Below, piece by piece: positions 1-8,494 of a stretch of DNA of 64,000 bases (within the stretch, counting starts at the first letter, position 1; each line of letters begins with the position of its first letter). The notes beneath the pieces are model-generated. The model saw only the letters and a list, made by a program, of their open reading frames with translations, searched no databases and had not been told where the DNA came from. Source of the stretch: Comamonas granuli NBRC 101663. Lineage in GTDB: Bacteria; Pseudomonadota; Gammaproteobacteria; Burkholderiales; Burkholderiaceae_C. The stretch spans positions 124,001 to 188,000 of the forward strand of contig NZ_BBJX01000001.1 in NCBI RefSeq assembly GCF_000739995.1. Direction: 5' to 3'. The position numbers and the translations under genes are program-made.

Positions 1-47
1 GCACGCAGCCACTGCACGGCCTGGGAGGCATCGGTCAGGATGTGCAT
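1..47 (-). CDS. murE: MurE, N-terminal fragment (cut by window edge)
   Basis: Only the first 15 codons are inside the window. Reading leftward from 47 the frame begins MHILTDASQAVQWLR and runs off the edge. The A of its ATG is also the last base of the ftsI stop codon, so the two genes are translationally coupled. In the dcw cluster the gene after ftsI is normally murE, which adds the third amino acid to UDP-MurNAc-dipeptide in the cytoplasm. The identification rests on this position; the visible residues are too few to prove it. Confidence 0.7.
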   Translation of the reverse strand, partial: MHILTDASQAVQWLR

Positions 48-1789
48 CACAGCGGCTCCTCCACGTCGGCGACGATCTGCGGCTTGACGTCCATGTCGGG
101 CTGCACGCCCATCATGCGCAGCGTCTGCTGCACCACCTCGCTGAACACGGGCGCGGCCACGGCGCCGCCGTAGTACACGCCGTTGCTGGGCTCGTCGATC
201 ATCACGGCGACGATGATGCGCGGCTTGTCGATGGGCGCCATGCCGGTGAACCAGGCGCGGTACTTGCCGGACGAATAGCTCTTGCCCACCTGCTTGCGCG
301 CCGTGCCCGACTTGCCGCCCACGGAGTAGCCCAGGGTCTGCGCCTTCTGGCCCGTGCCGCCGGGGCCGGCCGCCATTTGCAGCATCTTGCGCACGGCGGC
401 GGCCGTCTGCGGCGAAATCACGGGCACGCCCGCGGCGGGCTGGTCCGTCTTGAGCATGGTGGCGGGGATGATCTGGCCGTCGTGCGCGAACACGGTGTAG
501 GAGCGCGCCATCTGGAACAGGCTGGCCGAGAGGCCGTAGCCATACGACATGGTGGCCTGCTCGATGGGCCGCCAGGTCTTGTAGGGCCGCAGGCGCCCGC
601 TCACGCTGCCGGGAAAGTCGATCTGCGGCTTCTGCCCGAAGCCCGCGGCCGAGAAGGTCTCCCACATCTCGCGCGCGGGCATTTGCATGGCGATCTTGGT
701 GGTGCCCACGTTGCTCGATTTCTGGATCACGCCCTCGACCGTGAGCACGCCGTAGTTGTGCGTGTCGGAGATCGTCGAGCCCGTGATGGTGAGCCGCCCC
801 GGCGTGGTGTCGATCACGGTGTTCGGCTTGACGCGCCCCGTCTCCAGCGCCAGGGCGATGGTGAAGGGCTTCATGGTCGAGCCGGGCTCGAAGGTGTCGG
901 TCAGCGCGCGGTTGCGCAACTGCTCGCCCGAGAGGTTTTGCCGCTTGTCGGGCACATAGCTGGGGTAGTTGGCCAGCGCCAGGATTTCGCCCGTGATGGC
1001 GTCGAGCACCACCACGCTGCCCGCCTTGGCCTTGTGCGCGGCGACCTGGTCGCGCAGCTTCTGGTAGGCGAAGAACTGCACCTTGCTGTCGATGGACAGC
1101 TGCATGTCGCGCCCATCCACGGGCGGCACGACCTCGCCCACGCCCTCGACCACGCGGCCCAGGCGGTCCTTGATGACGCGGCGCGAGCCGGGCTTGCCGG
1201 CCAGCAGGCGGTTGAAGGCCAGCTCCATGCCCTCCTGGCCCTGGTCCTCTACGTTGGTGAAGCCGACGACGTGCGCGGCCGACTCGCCCTCGGGGTACTG
1301 GCGCTTGTACTCCTTGCGCTGGTAAATGCCCTTGATGTTCAGGGCCGCGATCTTCTGGCCCAGATCCCAGTCGAGCTGGCGCTTGATCCAGACGAAGGTC
1401 TTGTCCTCGTCGGCCAGGCGCGCCTGCAGGTCGGCCAGCGGCATGGACAGCAGCTTGGCCAGCTCCTTGAGCTTGGCACGCACCTCGGCGTCGTCCTGGT
1501 CCACGTCCTCGGGAATGGCCCAGATGCTCGCGGCGGGCACGCTGGAGGCGAGGATCAGGCCGTTGCGGTCGAGCAGGCGCCCGCGGTTGGCCGGCAGCTC
1601 CAGGGTGCGGGCAAAGCGCACCTCGCCCTGGCGCTGAAAGAAGTCATTGCCCACCACCTGCACGTAGGCGGCGCGCAGCGCCAGTACCGCAAAGCCCAGG
1701 GCGAACATGGCGACGATGAAGCGGCTGCGCCACACCGGCGTCTTGCTCGCCAGCAGCGGGCTCGTCGCGTACTGCACGCTGCGGCTCAT
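47..1789 (-). CDS. ftsI: Peptidoglycan transpeptidase FtsI (PBP3)
   Basis: 580-residue class B penicillin-binding protein that cross-links septal peptidoglycan in the divisome. One N-terminal membrane anchor is seen at about residues 25-43 (FIVAMFALGFAVLALRAAYV). A PBP dimerisation domain follows, then the transpeptidase domain with all three active-site motifs: STMK near residue 303 (acylated Ser), SSN near 358 and KSGT near 491. Length matches the FtsI family. The start ATG overlaps the ftsL stop (ATGA), and the stop shares a base with the murE start, so ftsL-ftsI-murE are coupled. Expression is expected to be driven from the mraZ promoter. Confidence 0.96.
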   Translation of the reverse strand: MSRSVQYATSPLLASKTPVWRSRFIVAMFALGFAVLALRAAYVQVVGNDFFQRQGEVRFARTLELPANRGRLLDRNGLILASSVPAASIWAIPEDVDQDDAEVRAKLKELAKLLSMPLADLQARLADEDKTFVWIKRQLDWDLGQKIAALNIKGIYQRKEYKRQYPEGESAAHVVGFTNVEDQGQEGMELAFNRLLAGKPGSRRVIKDRLGRVVEGVGEVVPPVDGRDMQLSIDSKVQFFAYQKLRDQVAAHKAKAGSVVVLDAITGEILALANYPSYVPDKRQNLSGEQLRNRALTDTFEPGSTMKPFTIALALETGRVKPNTVIDTTPGRLTITGSTISDTHNYGVLTVEGVIQKSSNVGTTKIAMQMPAREMWETFSAAGFGQKPQIDFPGSVSGRLRPYKTWRPIEQATMSYGYGLSASLFQMARSYTVFAHDGQIIPATMLKTDQPAAGVPVISPQTAAAVRKMLQMAAGPGGTGQKAQTLGYSVGGKSGTARKQVGKSYSSGKYRAWFTGMAPIDKPRIIVAVMIDEPSNGVYYGGAVAAPVFSEVVQQTLRMMGVQPDMDVKPQIVADVEEPL

Positions 1790-2085
1790 GGGCGCGGCTC
1801 CTGGACGGCGCCCGGTGCAGGCAGGGGGGTGGTCACGTACTGCGTGATGGCCGGGGTGGCCGTGTGCATCTGCAGGCGCGCGCGCGCGAGCTGCTCCACG
1901 CGCAGCGGCGTGGCCTGGGCGCGCTTTTGCACCTGCAGGCGCTGGTATTCGATCTGCAGACGGCGCGCCTCGGCATTGGCCTGGTCCAGCTCGGTGTACA
2001 GGCGGCGCGAGGCGTACTGCGTCTGCACCAGATAGAGCGCGCTGGCGATGAGCGCAAGCAGCAGCACGGCGTTCAGGCGGGTCAT
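1786..2085 (-). CDS. ftsL: Cell division protein FtsL
   Basis: 99-residue bitopic protein: a very short cytoplasmic end, one membrane helix at about residues 4-24, then a heptad-like region rich in Leu, Gln, Arg and Glu that would form the periplasmic coiled coil with FtsB. FtsL belongs to the FtsQLB complex that licenses FtsWI activity. Sequence conservation in this family is weak; the call rests on size, topology and position between rsmH and ftsI. The start overlaps the rsmH stop by four bases and the stop overlaps the ftsI start by four bases. Confidence 0.88.
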   Translation of the reverse strand: MTRLNAVLLLALIASALYLVQTQYASRRLYTELDQANAEARRLQIEYQRLQVQKRAQATPLRVEQLARARLQMHTATPAITQYVTTPLPAPGAVQEPRP

Positions 2086-3011
2086 GCCGGCACCTCCGTG
2101 CGCTCGGCCACGCGCATCACGGCGCTGCGCGCGCGCGGGTTGGCCGCCACTTCGGCGGCGCCCGGCTTGATGCGGCCCAGCGCCTTGAGCCGCATGGGCT
2201 GGGGCGCGGCGAAGGGCGCGCGGCGGTCGAACACCTCCTTGGAATGCTGGGCGATAAACTGCTTGACGATGCGGTCCTCCAGCGAGTGGAAGCTGATGAC
2301 CACCAGCCGCCCGCCGGGCGCGAGCACCGTCAGGCAGGCCTCTAGCGCCTGTTGCAGTTCTTCAAGTTCGGCGTTGATGAAAATCCGTAGAGCCTGAAAT
2401 GTGCGCGTTGCAGGGTTCTGGCCTGGCTCGCGGGTCTTGACCGCGCCAGCCACGAGATCGGCCAGCTCTGCGGTGCGCTCGAGAGGGCCTCTCTCCTGCC
2501 GCCGAGCAACAATCGCCTTTGCAATGGGGCCAGCAAACCGTTCTTCACCGTATTCACGTATCACCTCCGCAATCTGTGCCACGTCGGCATGGGCCAGCCA
2601 GTCGGCCGCGCTCTGGCCGCGCGTGGTGTCCATGCGCATGTCCAGCGGTCCGTCAAACCGGAAACTGAAACCCCGCTCCGGGGCGTCGATCTGGGGCGAG
2701 CTCACGCCCAGGTCCATGAGCACACCCGCCACGCTGCCCGCGGGCAGTTCGGTCAGGTGGCGGAAACCCGCGTGCCGGATGCAAAAGCGCGCATCCTGGA
2801 TGCGCGCTGCTTCTTCGATGGCCTGGGGGTCCTTGTCGAATGCCAGCAAGCGCCCCTGCGGTGACAGCCGGGAGAGAATGCGCCGCGTGTGCCCGCCGCG
2901 CCCGAAGGTGGCATCCACCCACAGGCCCGCGGGCGCCTCGCCCGCCCGCTCCAGCAGGGCATCGACTGCCTCGTCCAGCAGCACGGTGCGGTGTTCTCCA
3001 GCGTGTGCCAC
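2082..3011 (-). CDS. rsmH: 16S rRNA (cytosine1402-N4)-methyltransferase RsmH
   Basis: 309 residues, SAM-dependent, modifies the ribosomal P site. The first residues ([16 protein letters not shown]) match the family start; I chose the GTG at 3011, seven bases after the mraZ stop, rather than a longer upstream ATG, because everything upstream overlaps mraZ in another frame and looks like shadow coding. The SAM-binding loop reads [14 protein letters not shown]. Later family segments such as [20 protein letters not shown] and [14 protein letters not shown] are intact. Length is normal (about 310). Second gene of the mraZ operon. Confidence 0.93.
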   Translation of the reverse strand: MAHAGEHRTVLLDEAVDALLERAGEAPAGLWVDATFGRGGHTRRILSRLSPQGRLLAFDKDPQAIEEAARIQDARFCIRHAGFRHLTELPAGSVAGVLMDLGVSSPQIDAPERGFSFRFDGPLDMRMDTTRGQSAADWLAHADVAQIAEVIREYGEERFAGPIAKAIVARRQERGPLERTAELADLVAGAVKTREPGQNPATRTFQALRIFINAELEELQQALEACLTVLAPGGRLVVISFHSLEDRIVKQFIAQHSKEVFDRRAPFAAPQPMRLKALGRIKPGAAEVAANPRARSAVMRVAERTEVPA

Positions 3012-3018
3012 GGGCGCC

Positions 3019-3447
3019 TCAGAAAGAGAAGTCCTTGAACACATCGGGCATCTCGGCCTGCATGGCCTGGGCCTCCTGTGCCTCGTAGGTGGCCTTGTCC
3101 CAGAGCTCGAAGTGCCGGCCCATGCCGAGCAGCATGGCGTCCTTGGTGATGCCGGCGGCCTGGCGCAGTTCGGGGGCGATGAGCACGCGGCCCGTGGCGT
3201 CCATGTCCACATCCATGGCATTGCCCAGGAAGATGCGCTTCCACCACTGGGCGGACATGGGCAGCTCGGCGATGCGCTCGCGGAAGGTCTCCCACTCGGG
3301 GCGCGGAAAGACCATCAGGCAGCCATGCGGGTGCTTGGTGATGGTGAGCTGGCCTGCCGCTGCCTGGCTCAGGGCGTCACGATGCCGGGTCGGCACGGAA
3401 AGCCGACCCTTCGCATCCAGACTGAGCGAAGACGCCCCTTGAAACAC
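3019..3447 (-). CDS. mraZ: Transcriptional regulator MraZ
   Basis: 142-residue protein with two SpoVT/AbrB-like (MraZ) folds. The first repeat carries [15 protein letters not shown] and the second [15 protein letters not shown], the duplicated DxxGRxxxP signature of the family. In E. coli MraZ binds direct repeats in front of its own gene and represses the dcw operon. Four matching repeats lie about 60 bases upstream of this start. It is the first gene of the operon and is followed after seven bases by rsmH. Confidence 0.95.
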   Translation of the reverse strand: MFQGASSLSLDAKGRLSVPTRHRDALSQAAAGQLTITKHPHGCLMVFPRPEWETFRERIAELPMSAQWWKRIFLGNAMDVDMDATGRVLIAPELRQAAGITKDAMLLGMGRHFELWDKATYEAQEAQAMQAEMPDVFKDFSF

Positions 3448-3505
3448 TGCGCGGACCCCTCATAGACCGGCCACGGCGCCCGCGTGCGGTACGCGGGCTG
3501 TCATG

Positions 3506-3540
3506 GCACTTTTCACCACTTAATTGCACTTTTTTGCACT
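3506..3540 (-). promoter_or_regulatory. MraZ box: four AGTGN direct repeats, 10-bp period
   Basis: Read on the minus strand toward mraZ, AGTGN occurs at 3540-3536, 3530-3526, 3520-3516 and 3510-3506, exactly ten bases apart each time. The variable bases are C, C, G and C. Spaced direct repeats with a GTG/TGGG core upstream of mraZ are the known binding pattern for MraZ. The array lies 58 bases before the mraZ ATG. That MraZ binds here is inferred from position and spacing. Confidence 0.8.
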
Positions 3541-3565
3541 GTAGCAGGAAAAGCCACCACTGCAA
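3538..3565 (-). promoter_or_regulatory. Candidate dcw promoter overlapping the MraZ box
   Basis: On the minus strand a -35-like TTGCAG (3565-3560) is followed after 16 bases by a -10-like TACAGT (3543-3538). The -10 runs into the first MraZ repeat, so bound MraZ would block RNA polymerase, which fits autorepression. The match to consensus is only moderate; another promoter further upstream is possible. Confidence 0.35.
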
Positions 3566-3625
3566 GGAGGATTGCTACAACTTCTTGCAATGAAATCAAG
3601 GACTTAGGCACGACAGGGCCGGCCT

Positions 3626-3754
3626 GCAAACGGCAAAAACCGTTGTGCAGGAAGCAGTTAGGTGCGTCAATGAAAGTAACACCTGAGGGGGTGCGCACCC
3701 CCAGGACCGCCCGCCCGCCAGGGCGGCGCGGGCCTGGCGGTGCGGGGGGCGGGC
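3626..3754 (-). terminator. Hairpin-rich hslU-mraZ spacer, terminator candidates
   Basis: Between the hslU stop and the mraZ promoter there are three dyads: a stem with CTGCA and CCGTT arms around 3628-3655, a perfect 16-bp GC-rich palindrome at 3687-3702 (GGGGGTGCGCACCCCC), and a GC-rich stem-like stretch around 3712-3738. None is followed by a strong T tract on the minus strand, so these are possible weak or Rho-assisted ends for hslVU. I see no credible gene here. Confidence 0.35.
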
Positions 3755-5077
3755 TCAGAGGATGAAGCGCGAGAGGTCTTCGTCCTGCGCGAGCGCCTGC
3801 AGGCGCTCGTCCACGTAGGCAGCGTCTATGGCCACGGTCTGGCCGCTGCGGTGGGCCGCATCGAAGCTGATGTCGTCGAGCAGGCGTTCCATCACGGTGG
3901 CGAGGCGGCGTGCGCCGATGTTCTCCGTGCGTTCGTTGACCTCGTAGGCGATGCGCGCCAGGCGCGTGATGCCTTCGGGGGTGAATTGCAGCGTGACGCC
4001 TTCGGTTTCCAGCAGCGCCTGGTACTGCTTGACCAGGCTGGCGTGGGTCTGCGTGAGAATGGCCTCGAAGTCCTGCACCGAGAGCGAGCCCAGCTCCACG
4101 CGGATGGGAAAACGCCCCTGCAGCTCGGGAATCAGGTCGCTGGGCTTGGCAAGGTGGAAGGCGCCCGAGGCGATGAACAGGATGTGGTCGGTCTTGACCA
4201 TGCCGTACTTGGTGTTCACCGTGGTGCCCTCGACCAGCGGCAGCAGGTCGCGCTGCACGCCCTGGCGCGAGACGTCGGCGCCGCCCGTTTCCTGGCGCGC
4301 GGCGACCTTGTCGATCTCGTCGATGAAGACGATGCCGTTCTGCTCGGCGCTGTGCACGGCGCGCTGCTTGATTTCTTCCTCGTTCACCAGCTTGGCGGCC
4401 TCCTCTTCGATGAGCAGGCGGCGCGCCTCGGCGATGGCGAGTTTGCGCGTCTTGCGCTTGCCCTGGCCGATCTGGCTGAACATGCCGCGCAGCTGCTCGG
4501 CCATGTCCTCCATGCCCGCGGGGCCCATGATCTCCAGTTGCGGGCGGGCGTCGGCCACGTCGATTTCTATTTCCTTGTCGTCGAGCTGGCCCTCGCGCAG
4601 CTTCTTGCGGAACACCTGGCGTGCCGTGCTGTCGGGCGCGGGCTCGCTGCCCGGGGTGCGCGCGGTGGGGATGAGCACGTCGAGGATGCGCTCCTCGGCC
4701 GCGTCCTCGGCGCGCGTGCGCACCAGGCGCATCTGCGCCTCGCGCTCCTGCTTGACGGCCACTTCCAGCAGGTCGCGGATGATGGCGTCCACGTCCTTGC
4801 CCACATAGCCCACCTCGGTGAACTTGGTGGCCTCGACCTTGATGAAGGGCGCGTCGGCCAGGCGCGCCAGGCGGCGCGCGATCTCGGTCTTGCCCACGCC
4901 CGTGGGGCCGATCATGAGGATGTTCTTGGGCGTGATCTCGCGGCGCAGGGGCTCGCTCACCTGCTGGCGGCGCCAGCGGTTGCGCAGGGCGATGGCCACG
5001 GCACGCTTGGCTCCGGCCTGGCCGACGATGTGGCGGTCGAGTTCGGAGACGATTTCCTGGGGGGTCATGGAGGACAT
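3755..5077 (-). CDS. hslU: ATP-dependent protease ATPase subunit HslU
   Basis: 440-residue AAA+ unfoldase that feeds substrates into the HslV peptidase in the cytoplasm. Visible are the N-terminal [12 protein letters not shown], Walker [16 protein letters not shown], Walker [13 protein letters not shown], and the C-terminal tail ending LSRFIL that docks into HslV. An inserted I domain lies between the Walker motifs. I chose ATG 5077 (MSSMTPQE), six bases inside a TTG start. The gap to hslV is filled by a short repeat copy. hslV precedes it, as in other proteobacteria. Confidence 0.95.
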   Translation of the reverse strand: MSSMTPQEIVSELDRHIVGQAGAKRAVAIALRNRWRRQQVSEPLRREITPKNILMIGPTGVGKTEIARRLARLADAPFIKVEATKFTEVGYVGKDVDAIIRDLLEVAVKQEREAQMRLVRTRAEDAAEERILDVLIPTARTPGSEPAPDSTARQVFRKKLREGQLDDKEIEIDVADARPQLEIMGPAGMEDMAEQLRGMFSQIGQGKRKTRKLAIAEARRLLIEEEAAKLVNEEEIKQRAVHSAEQNGIVFIDEIDKVAARQETGGADVSRQGVQRDLLPLVEGTTVNTKYGMVKTDHILFIASGAFHLAKPSDLIPELQGRFPIRVELGSLSVQDFEAILTQTHASLVKQYQALLETEGVTLQFTPEGITRLARIAYEVNERTENIGARRLATVMERLLDDISFDAAHRSGQTVAIDAAYVDERLQALAQDEDLSRFIL

Positions 5078-5082
5078 ATTCA

Positions 5083-5141
5083 AAGCAGAATCAGGCTCCA
5101 GCCCTTATGTAGTAAGCGCTGGCAGCTATCAAAAACAAAGT
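5083..5141 (-). repeat. Short intergenic repeat (SIR) copy 1
   Basis: On the minus strand this reads TGATAGCTGCCAGCGCTTA, then a spacer, then GGGCTGGAGCC: the core of the roughly 60-bp repeat found about ten times in this window. It fills almost the whole hslV-hslU spacer and ends just before the hslU ATG, so it is transcribed between the two genes. Confidence 0.75.
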
Positions 5142-5152
5142 AGCCGAAACGC

Positions 5153-5716
5153 TCAGAGCGTCTCGACCGTGTGGTGCATGTTGGTGTAGATGCACAGCTC
5201 GCCGGCAATCGCCAGCGACTTGCGCACGATGTCCTCGGCACCCAGGTCGGTGTTGGCCAGCAGCGCCTGGGCGGCCGCCTGCGCGTAGGCGCCGCCGGAA
5301 CCGATGGCGACGATGCCCTGCTCGGGTTCCAGCACGTCGCCGTTGCCCGTGATGATGAGCGAGGCGCTGGCGTCGGCCACGGCGAGCATGGCCTCCAGGC
5401 GGCGCAGCACGCGGTCGGTGCGCCAGTCCTTGGTGAGCTCGATGGCGGCGCGCGTGAGGTGGCCCTGGTGCTTTTCCAGCTTGGCCTCGAAGCGCTCGAA
5501 CAGCGTGAAGGCGTCGGCCGTGGCGCCGGCAAAGCCGGCCAGCACCTTGCCATGGTGGAGCTTGCGCACCTTGCGCGCCGTGCCCTTGACGACGATGTGG
5601 CCCAGTGTGACCTGGCCGTCGCCGCCCAGGGCGACCTGCACGCCTGCCGCGGTCTGGCGACGCACGCTGAGGATGGTGGTGCCGTGGAACACCGGGGATT
5701 CGTTGGATGCGGTCAT
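5153..5716 (-). CDS. hslV: ATP-dependent protease peptidase subunit HslV
   Basis: 187-residue proteasome-like threonine peptidase, partner of HslU. The mature N terminus TTILSVRR starts at residue 13, after a 12-residue leader ending FHG. Thr13 would be the nucleophile after processing, as in other betaproteobacterial HslV proteins that carry a short propeptide. Conserved segments include [23 protein letters not shown] and the family C-terminal region around [11 protein letters not shown]. The ATG at 5716 was chosen because upstream extensions are low-complexity. No clear ribosome-binding site precedes it. Confidence 0.95.
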   Translation of the reverse strand: MTASNESPVFHGTTILSVRRQTAAGVQVALGGDGQVTLGHIVVKGTARKVRKLHHGKVLAGFAGATADAFTLFERFEAKLEKHQGHLTRAAIELTKDWRTDRVLRRLEAMLAVADASASLIITGNGDVLEPEQGIVAIGSGGAYAQAAAQALLANTDLGAEDIVRKSLAIAGELCIYTNMHHTVETL

Positions 5717-5725
5717 AGGGCGTCT

Positions 5726-5753
5726 AGGTGGGGGCGCCAACCGCCATTGCAAG
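5726..5753 (-). promoter_or_regulatory. Candidate sigma-32-type promoter before hslV
   Basis: The minus strand carries CTTGCAA (5753-5747), 12 bases, then CCCCCACCT (5734-5726). This resembles the heat-shock consensus CTTGAAA-N11-16-CCCCATnT, and hslVU is a classic heat-shock operon. The difficulty is that it ends only about ten bases before the hslV ATG, which would make the message nearly leaderless. Confidence 0.3.
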
Positions 5754-5802
5754 TGCGTTCGCCATGGCGCATCGAGCGACCCAGCACGCAGGAAACTGTC
5801 AC

Positions 5803-5851
5803 GGCCCAGGCCAGGGCTCCCGCGCAAGGCCCGCAGGGCCTCAGGGGGGGA
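5803..5851 (+). repeat. Internally deleted copy of the long repeat
   Basis: The left end (GGCCAGGGCTCCCGCGCAAGG) and the right end (CCCGCAGGGCCTCAGGGGGG) of the long repeat are present, but the middle with the CCCCCTGCCC hairpin is missing. Compare the full copy at 49755-49872, which has the same right end. It lies directly after the gene at 5857-7599. Confidence 0.6.
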
Positions 5852-5856
5852 GCATG

Positions 5857-7599
5857 CTAGTTCTTGCGCGGCAGCACCCAGGCGTGTTCGTTCACGCCCA
5901 GCACGTTGAAGAGCACGGCCACGAGCCGGTGCAGGTTGTGGAACTGCACCTCGCGGCCCTGGGCCTGCTGGTGCGCGGCCCAGTTGAGCACCGAACCGGC
6001 CGCCGTGAAGTCGATGCGGATGAGCTTGTCGCAGGCAATGGCCAGCGGCTGGCCCGCAGGCACCTGGTCCTGCACGCCCTCGAGCAGGTGCGCGGCATCG
6101 CCCTCGATGTGGCCGGACAGGCCGGCCATGGCGGGCACGGAGTCGCCAAAGCCGGTGAGCGTGCTGTGGGTGATGCTGTCCTTCCAGGGCGGCCGGGCCA
6201 CGAGGTCCTGCACAGGCGCGGGAGCGCTGGGCGGCGGTTCGCCTGCAGCATCGCTGCTGTAGCCGCAGCGCGGCGTCGCCCAGGAGGGCGGGGAGACCTC
6301 GTAGGTGACGCAGTAGTCCAGGGCCACCATCTCGAACTCGTCGGGCTGGCCCATGAGGCGCAGCAGCGCCATGCGCAGGCGCCACCACTCGGGGTTGCTC
6401 TCGCGCACGCCGGACTGGGTGTGCTCCTGCAAGAGCGCCTGCAGGGCCTGCGCGCCGGCAAACACGAACTGGCCGGGCAGGTCGGCCCAGCGGGAAAACT
6501 CGTTCGCCAGCGCGGTGAGGGCGGCGTCCTCGATGGACTTCAGGCGCGTCCAGGTCAGCGTCCAGGGGGAGGCCGAGCGGTTGATGGACGCCTGCAGCGC
6601 TGCCACCGACTGCAGGGTGACGGCCGCCGGGGCGTTCCAGCTGAATTCGCGCCGGGGCACGGCCGGCTCTTCCTGCACGGTCGCCTGCAGGCCCAGTTGC
6701 TCGGGCAGGGAGAACCACAGCGGCGCCGAGCGCGAGAAGCGGGCGGCGAAGTCGATGGCCAGGGCGTCGAAGCGGTCCTGCTGGCCCGTGGCGCGGTACA
6801 GGTCGAACAGCGTCATCCAGATCTCGAACTGCGCATCGGGGTCGTCCGCGCTGTGGCGTTCGAGCACCTCCAGCAGCCCGGCTTCGGCGCCCGCGTAATC
6901 GCCGTTGGCAAAGCGGATGGCAGCTTCTTCGAGGTCGGGTTCGTGCACGAATCTCTCCATGGCTGGTGCGGCCTGCGCCACGGGGGCCGCGCCCAGGCTC
7001 CAGGGCGCGCCGCCCGGCTCCTCGGGGGGCAGCATGCCCGGCCCGTCCGGGGCACTGAGGCTTTCGCCGGAAAACAGCGGCTCGGGCGCGCCCTGCGTGC
7101 CCGGCAGCGCCGCCCCCAGAGGCAGGGGCGCCGTGGGCGCGTAGGCGTCGGGAGCGGCAGGGGCCGTCTGGACCTGCGTGGGGACATCGGGAGGCGGCAG
7201 GGTTTCGGCTGCGTCAGCGCCCTGCTTGCCCTTCCACCACTGCATGGACATCTGCGCCTCGATCTCGTCGATCTTCTTGATCGTGACGGCGCGTTCGCCG
7301 GGCGAGGTGAGGCTGCTCTGGAAGAACGAGGGCCGTGCGGCGGGGTCGGCGGTGCGCTGGCCGCTCAGGGCGTCGCGCTGGCGCAGCTTGCGCAACTGAT
7401 CGAACTCGCGACGGCGCACGAAGTCGTTGCGCCGCTTGCGCTCGATCATTTCCTTGAGCATCTGCTTGCTGTACTGGCTCTCCTTGTCCTCCTGGATGGA
7501 GTCGAGTTCGGACCAGTTGACCGTGGGGTTGCGCACGAACCGCACCACCTTGGAGAGGAGGCCTCCGCCGGAGGAGGGGGTATCGTCGTCCTTGCTCAT
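5857..7599 (-). CDS. TPR-like / STAS-like domain protein, function unknown
   Basis: 580 residues, no signal peptide, so cytoplasmic. Parts in order: a charged, probably coiled-coil segment at about residues 35-75 ([20 protein letters not shown]); a Pro/Ala-rich linker to about 210; a TPR-like stretch around 215-285 ([35 protein letters not shown]), reminiscent of the FimV C-terminal repeats; a long middle region; and a C-terminal STAS-like domain, about 490-575 ([14 protein letters not shown]). It lies 38 bases after dksA on the same strand, so the two may be cotranscribed. No enzyme motif is seen; a scaffold or regulatory role is a guess. Confidence 0.75.
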   Translation of the reverse strand: MSKDDDTPSSGGGLLSKVVRFVRNPTVNWSELDSIQEDKESQYSKQMLKEMIERKRRNDFVRRREFDQLRKLRQRDALSGQRTADPAARPSFFQSSLTSPGERAVTIKKIDEIEAQMSMQWWKGKQGADAAETLPPPDVPTQVQTAPAAPDAYAPTAPLPLGAALPGTQGAPEPLFSGESLSAPDGPGMLPPEEPGGAPWSLGAAPVAQAAPAMERFVHEPDLEEAAIRFANGDYAGAEAGLLEVLERHSADDPDAQFEIWMTLFDLYRATGQQDRFDALAIDFAARFSRSAPLWFSLPEQLGLQATVQEEPAVPRREFSWNAPAAVTLQSVAALQASINRSASPWTLTWTRLKSIEDAALTALANEFSRWADLPGQFVFAGAQALQALLQEHTQSGVRESNPEWWRLRMALLRLMGQPDEFEMVALDYCVTYEVSPPSWATPRCGYSSDAAGEPPPSAPAPVQDLVARPPWKDSITHSTLTGFGDSVPAMAGLSGHIEGDAAHLLEGVQDQVPAGQPLAIACDKLIRIDFTAAGSVLNWAAHQQAQGREVQFHNLHRLVAVLFNVLGVNEHAWVLPRKN

Positions 7600-7638
7600 G
7601 GTCGCCAGGGTGCGCTGCAGCGGCTGCGGCCAGGGCCC

Positions 7639-8322
7639 TCAGTCGCCGAACATCTTCTGCTTGAGCTCGCGGCGCTGCTGCGCTTCGAGCGAGAGCGTGG
7701 CCGTGGGGCGCGCCAGCAGGCGGCCCACGCCGATGGGCTCGCCCGTCTCGTCGCAGTAGCCGTAGTCGCCGGCGTCGATGCGCGCGATGGACTGCTCGAT
7801 CTTCTTGAGGAGCTTCCTCTCGCGGTCGCGCGTGCGCAGCTCCAGGGCGTGCTCCTCTTCGATGGTGGCGCGGTCGGCCGGATCGGGCACGACCACGGTG
7901 TCCTCGCGCAGGTGCTCGGTGGTTTCGCCCGCGTTGTTCAGCATGTCCTGCTTGAGCTGCACCAGCTTGCGGCGGAAGAAGGCCATCTGCACGTCGTTCA
8001 TGTATTCGCTGTCGGGCATGGCCAGCATGTCGGCGTCGATCAGCTCCTCCAGGGGCCGGGTCTTCCAGTGGTTGGCCCGCTTGGGGTCTTTCTTGGGGGC
8101 CGTAGCGGGCGAGGCTTGCAGGGTCGTGGACATGGTATTCGTATAGCTCGCTTTGGCGGCCGTGGATGCGACGGCCTGTTCCATGGATGGTACGGTCAAT
8201 TGCTCCCGTCGGGAAGAAGACCGTGCGCCGCGTGCGGTACCCGGCGCGGCAGTCTGGCCAGCACGGGTCCCGCCGGGTGCGGCCGGGGCTGGCGCCTGGG
8301 GTTTGCGCGGTGCAGCGTTCAT
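7639..8322 (-). CDS. dksA: RNA polymerase-binding protein DksA, extended N terminus
   Basis: DksA binds the RNA polymerase secondary channel and works with ppGpp. The last 150 or so residues match E. coli DksA: the coiled coil, including a DPADRATIEEE tip that carries the DxxDxA motif, and the globular end. Of the four zinc cysteines only the first remains (YGYCDETGEP; the later positions read TLSLEA), so this is a zinc-independent type, which is common in alpha- and betaproteobacteria. I chose ATG 8322 because GAGGAGACAGGAG directly precedes it. This gives 227 residues with an Ala/Pro-rich extension of about 75. Internal ATGs at 8179 or 8131 lack a ribosome-binding site but cannot be excluded. 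Confidence 0.88.
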   Translation of the reverse strand: MNAAPRKPQAPAPAAPGGTRAGQTAAPGTARGARSSSRREQLTVPSMEQAVASTAAKASYTNTMSTTLQASPATAPKKDPKRANHWKTRPLEELIDADMLAMPDSEYMNDVQMAFFRRKLVQLKQDMLNNAGETTEHLREDTVVVPDPADRATIEEEHALELRTRDRERKLLKKIEQSIARIDAGDYGYCDETGEPIGVGRLLARPTATLSLEAQQRRELKQKMFGD

Positions 8323-8408
8323 CTCCTGTCTCCTCGCTTGGGGGGGCGGCCCGCTGCCGCAGGGGATGGGAGTCACCGGCAGAAGCGGGGGAAGGGGTCC
8401 CGAGGGCA

Positions 8409-8437
8409 CCCCGGTCTTTTACCGGGGCGCGATTGTA
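8409..8437 (-). promoter_or_regulatory. Candidate dksA -10 element and leader hairpin
   Basis: On the minus strand TATACAAT (TACAAT at 8437-8432) could be a -10 element about 110 bases before the dksA start. Immediately downstream is a perfect 7-bp stem, CCCCGGT/ACCGGGG, with a 5-base loop (8427-8409), which would form at the 5' end of the message. It could instead be a weak terminator for the upstream GTPase gene, although it lacks a T tract. Confidence 0.35.
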
Positions 8438-8494
8438 TAGATACCTGCTGACTTGGGGGGTGCGTTGTGCTTTCCCCACAAACCCGGTGCCGGA

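Noticed and set aside
377-2035. Long plus-strand open frame antisense to ftsI and ftsL
   Set aside because: High GC leaves few stops in the antisense frames. The translation is rich in Arg, His, Leu and Gly with no domain, while the minus strand carries clear ftsI and ftsL.
2082-3221. Upstream ATG start for rsmH at 3221
   Set aside because: The extra 70 residues overlap mraZ in another frame and read as random Pro/Arg/Ser-rich sequence; homology starts at the GTG at 3011.
3513-3698. 61-codon minus-strand frame between hslU and mraZ
   Set aside because: It overlaps the MraZ box and promoter region, has no ribosome-binding site, and the protein looks random.
5728-8451. 907-codon open frame antisense to the STAS-like gene and dksA
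   Set aside because: It mirrors codon positions of the real minus-strand genes, has no ribosome-binding site and its translation is low-complexity (Gly, Arg, His, Leu).
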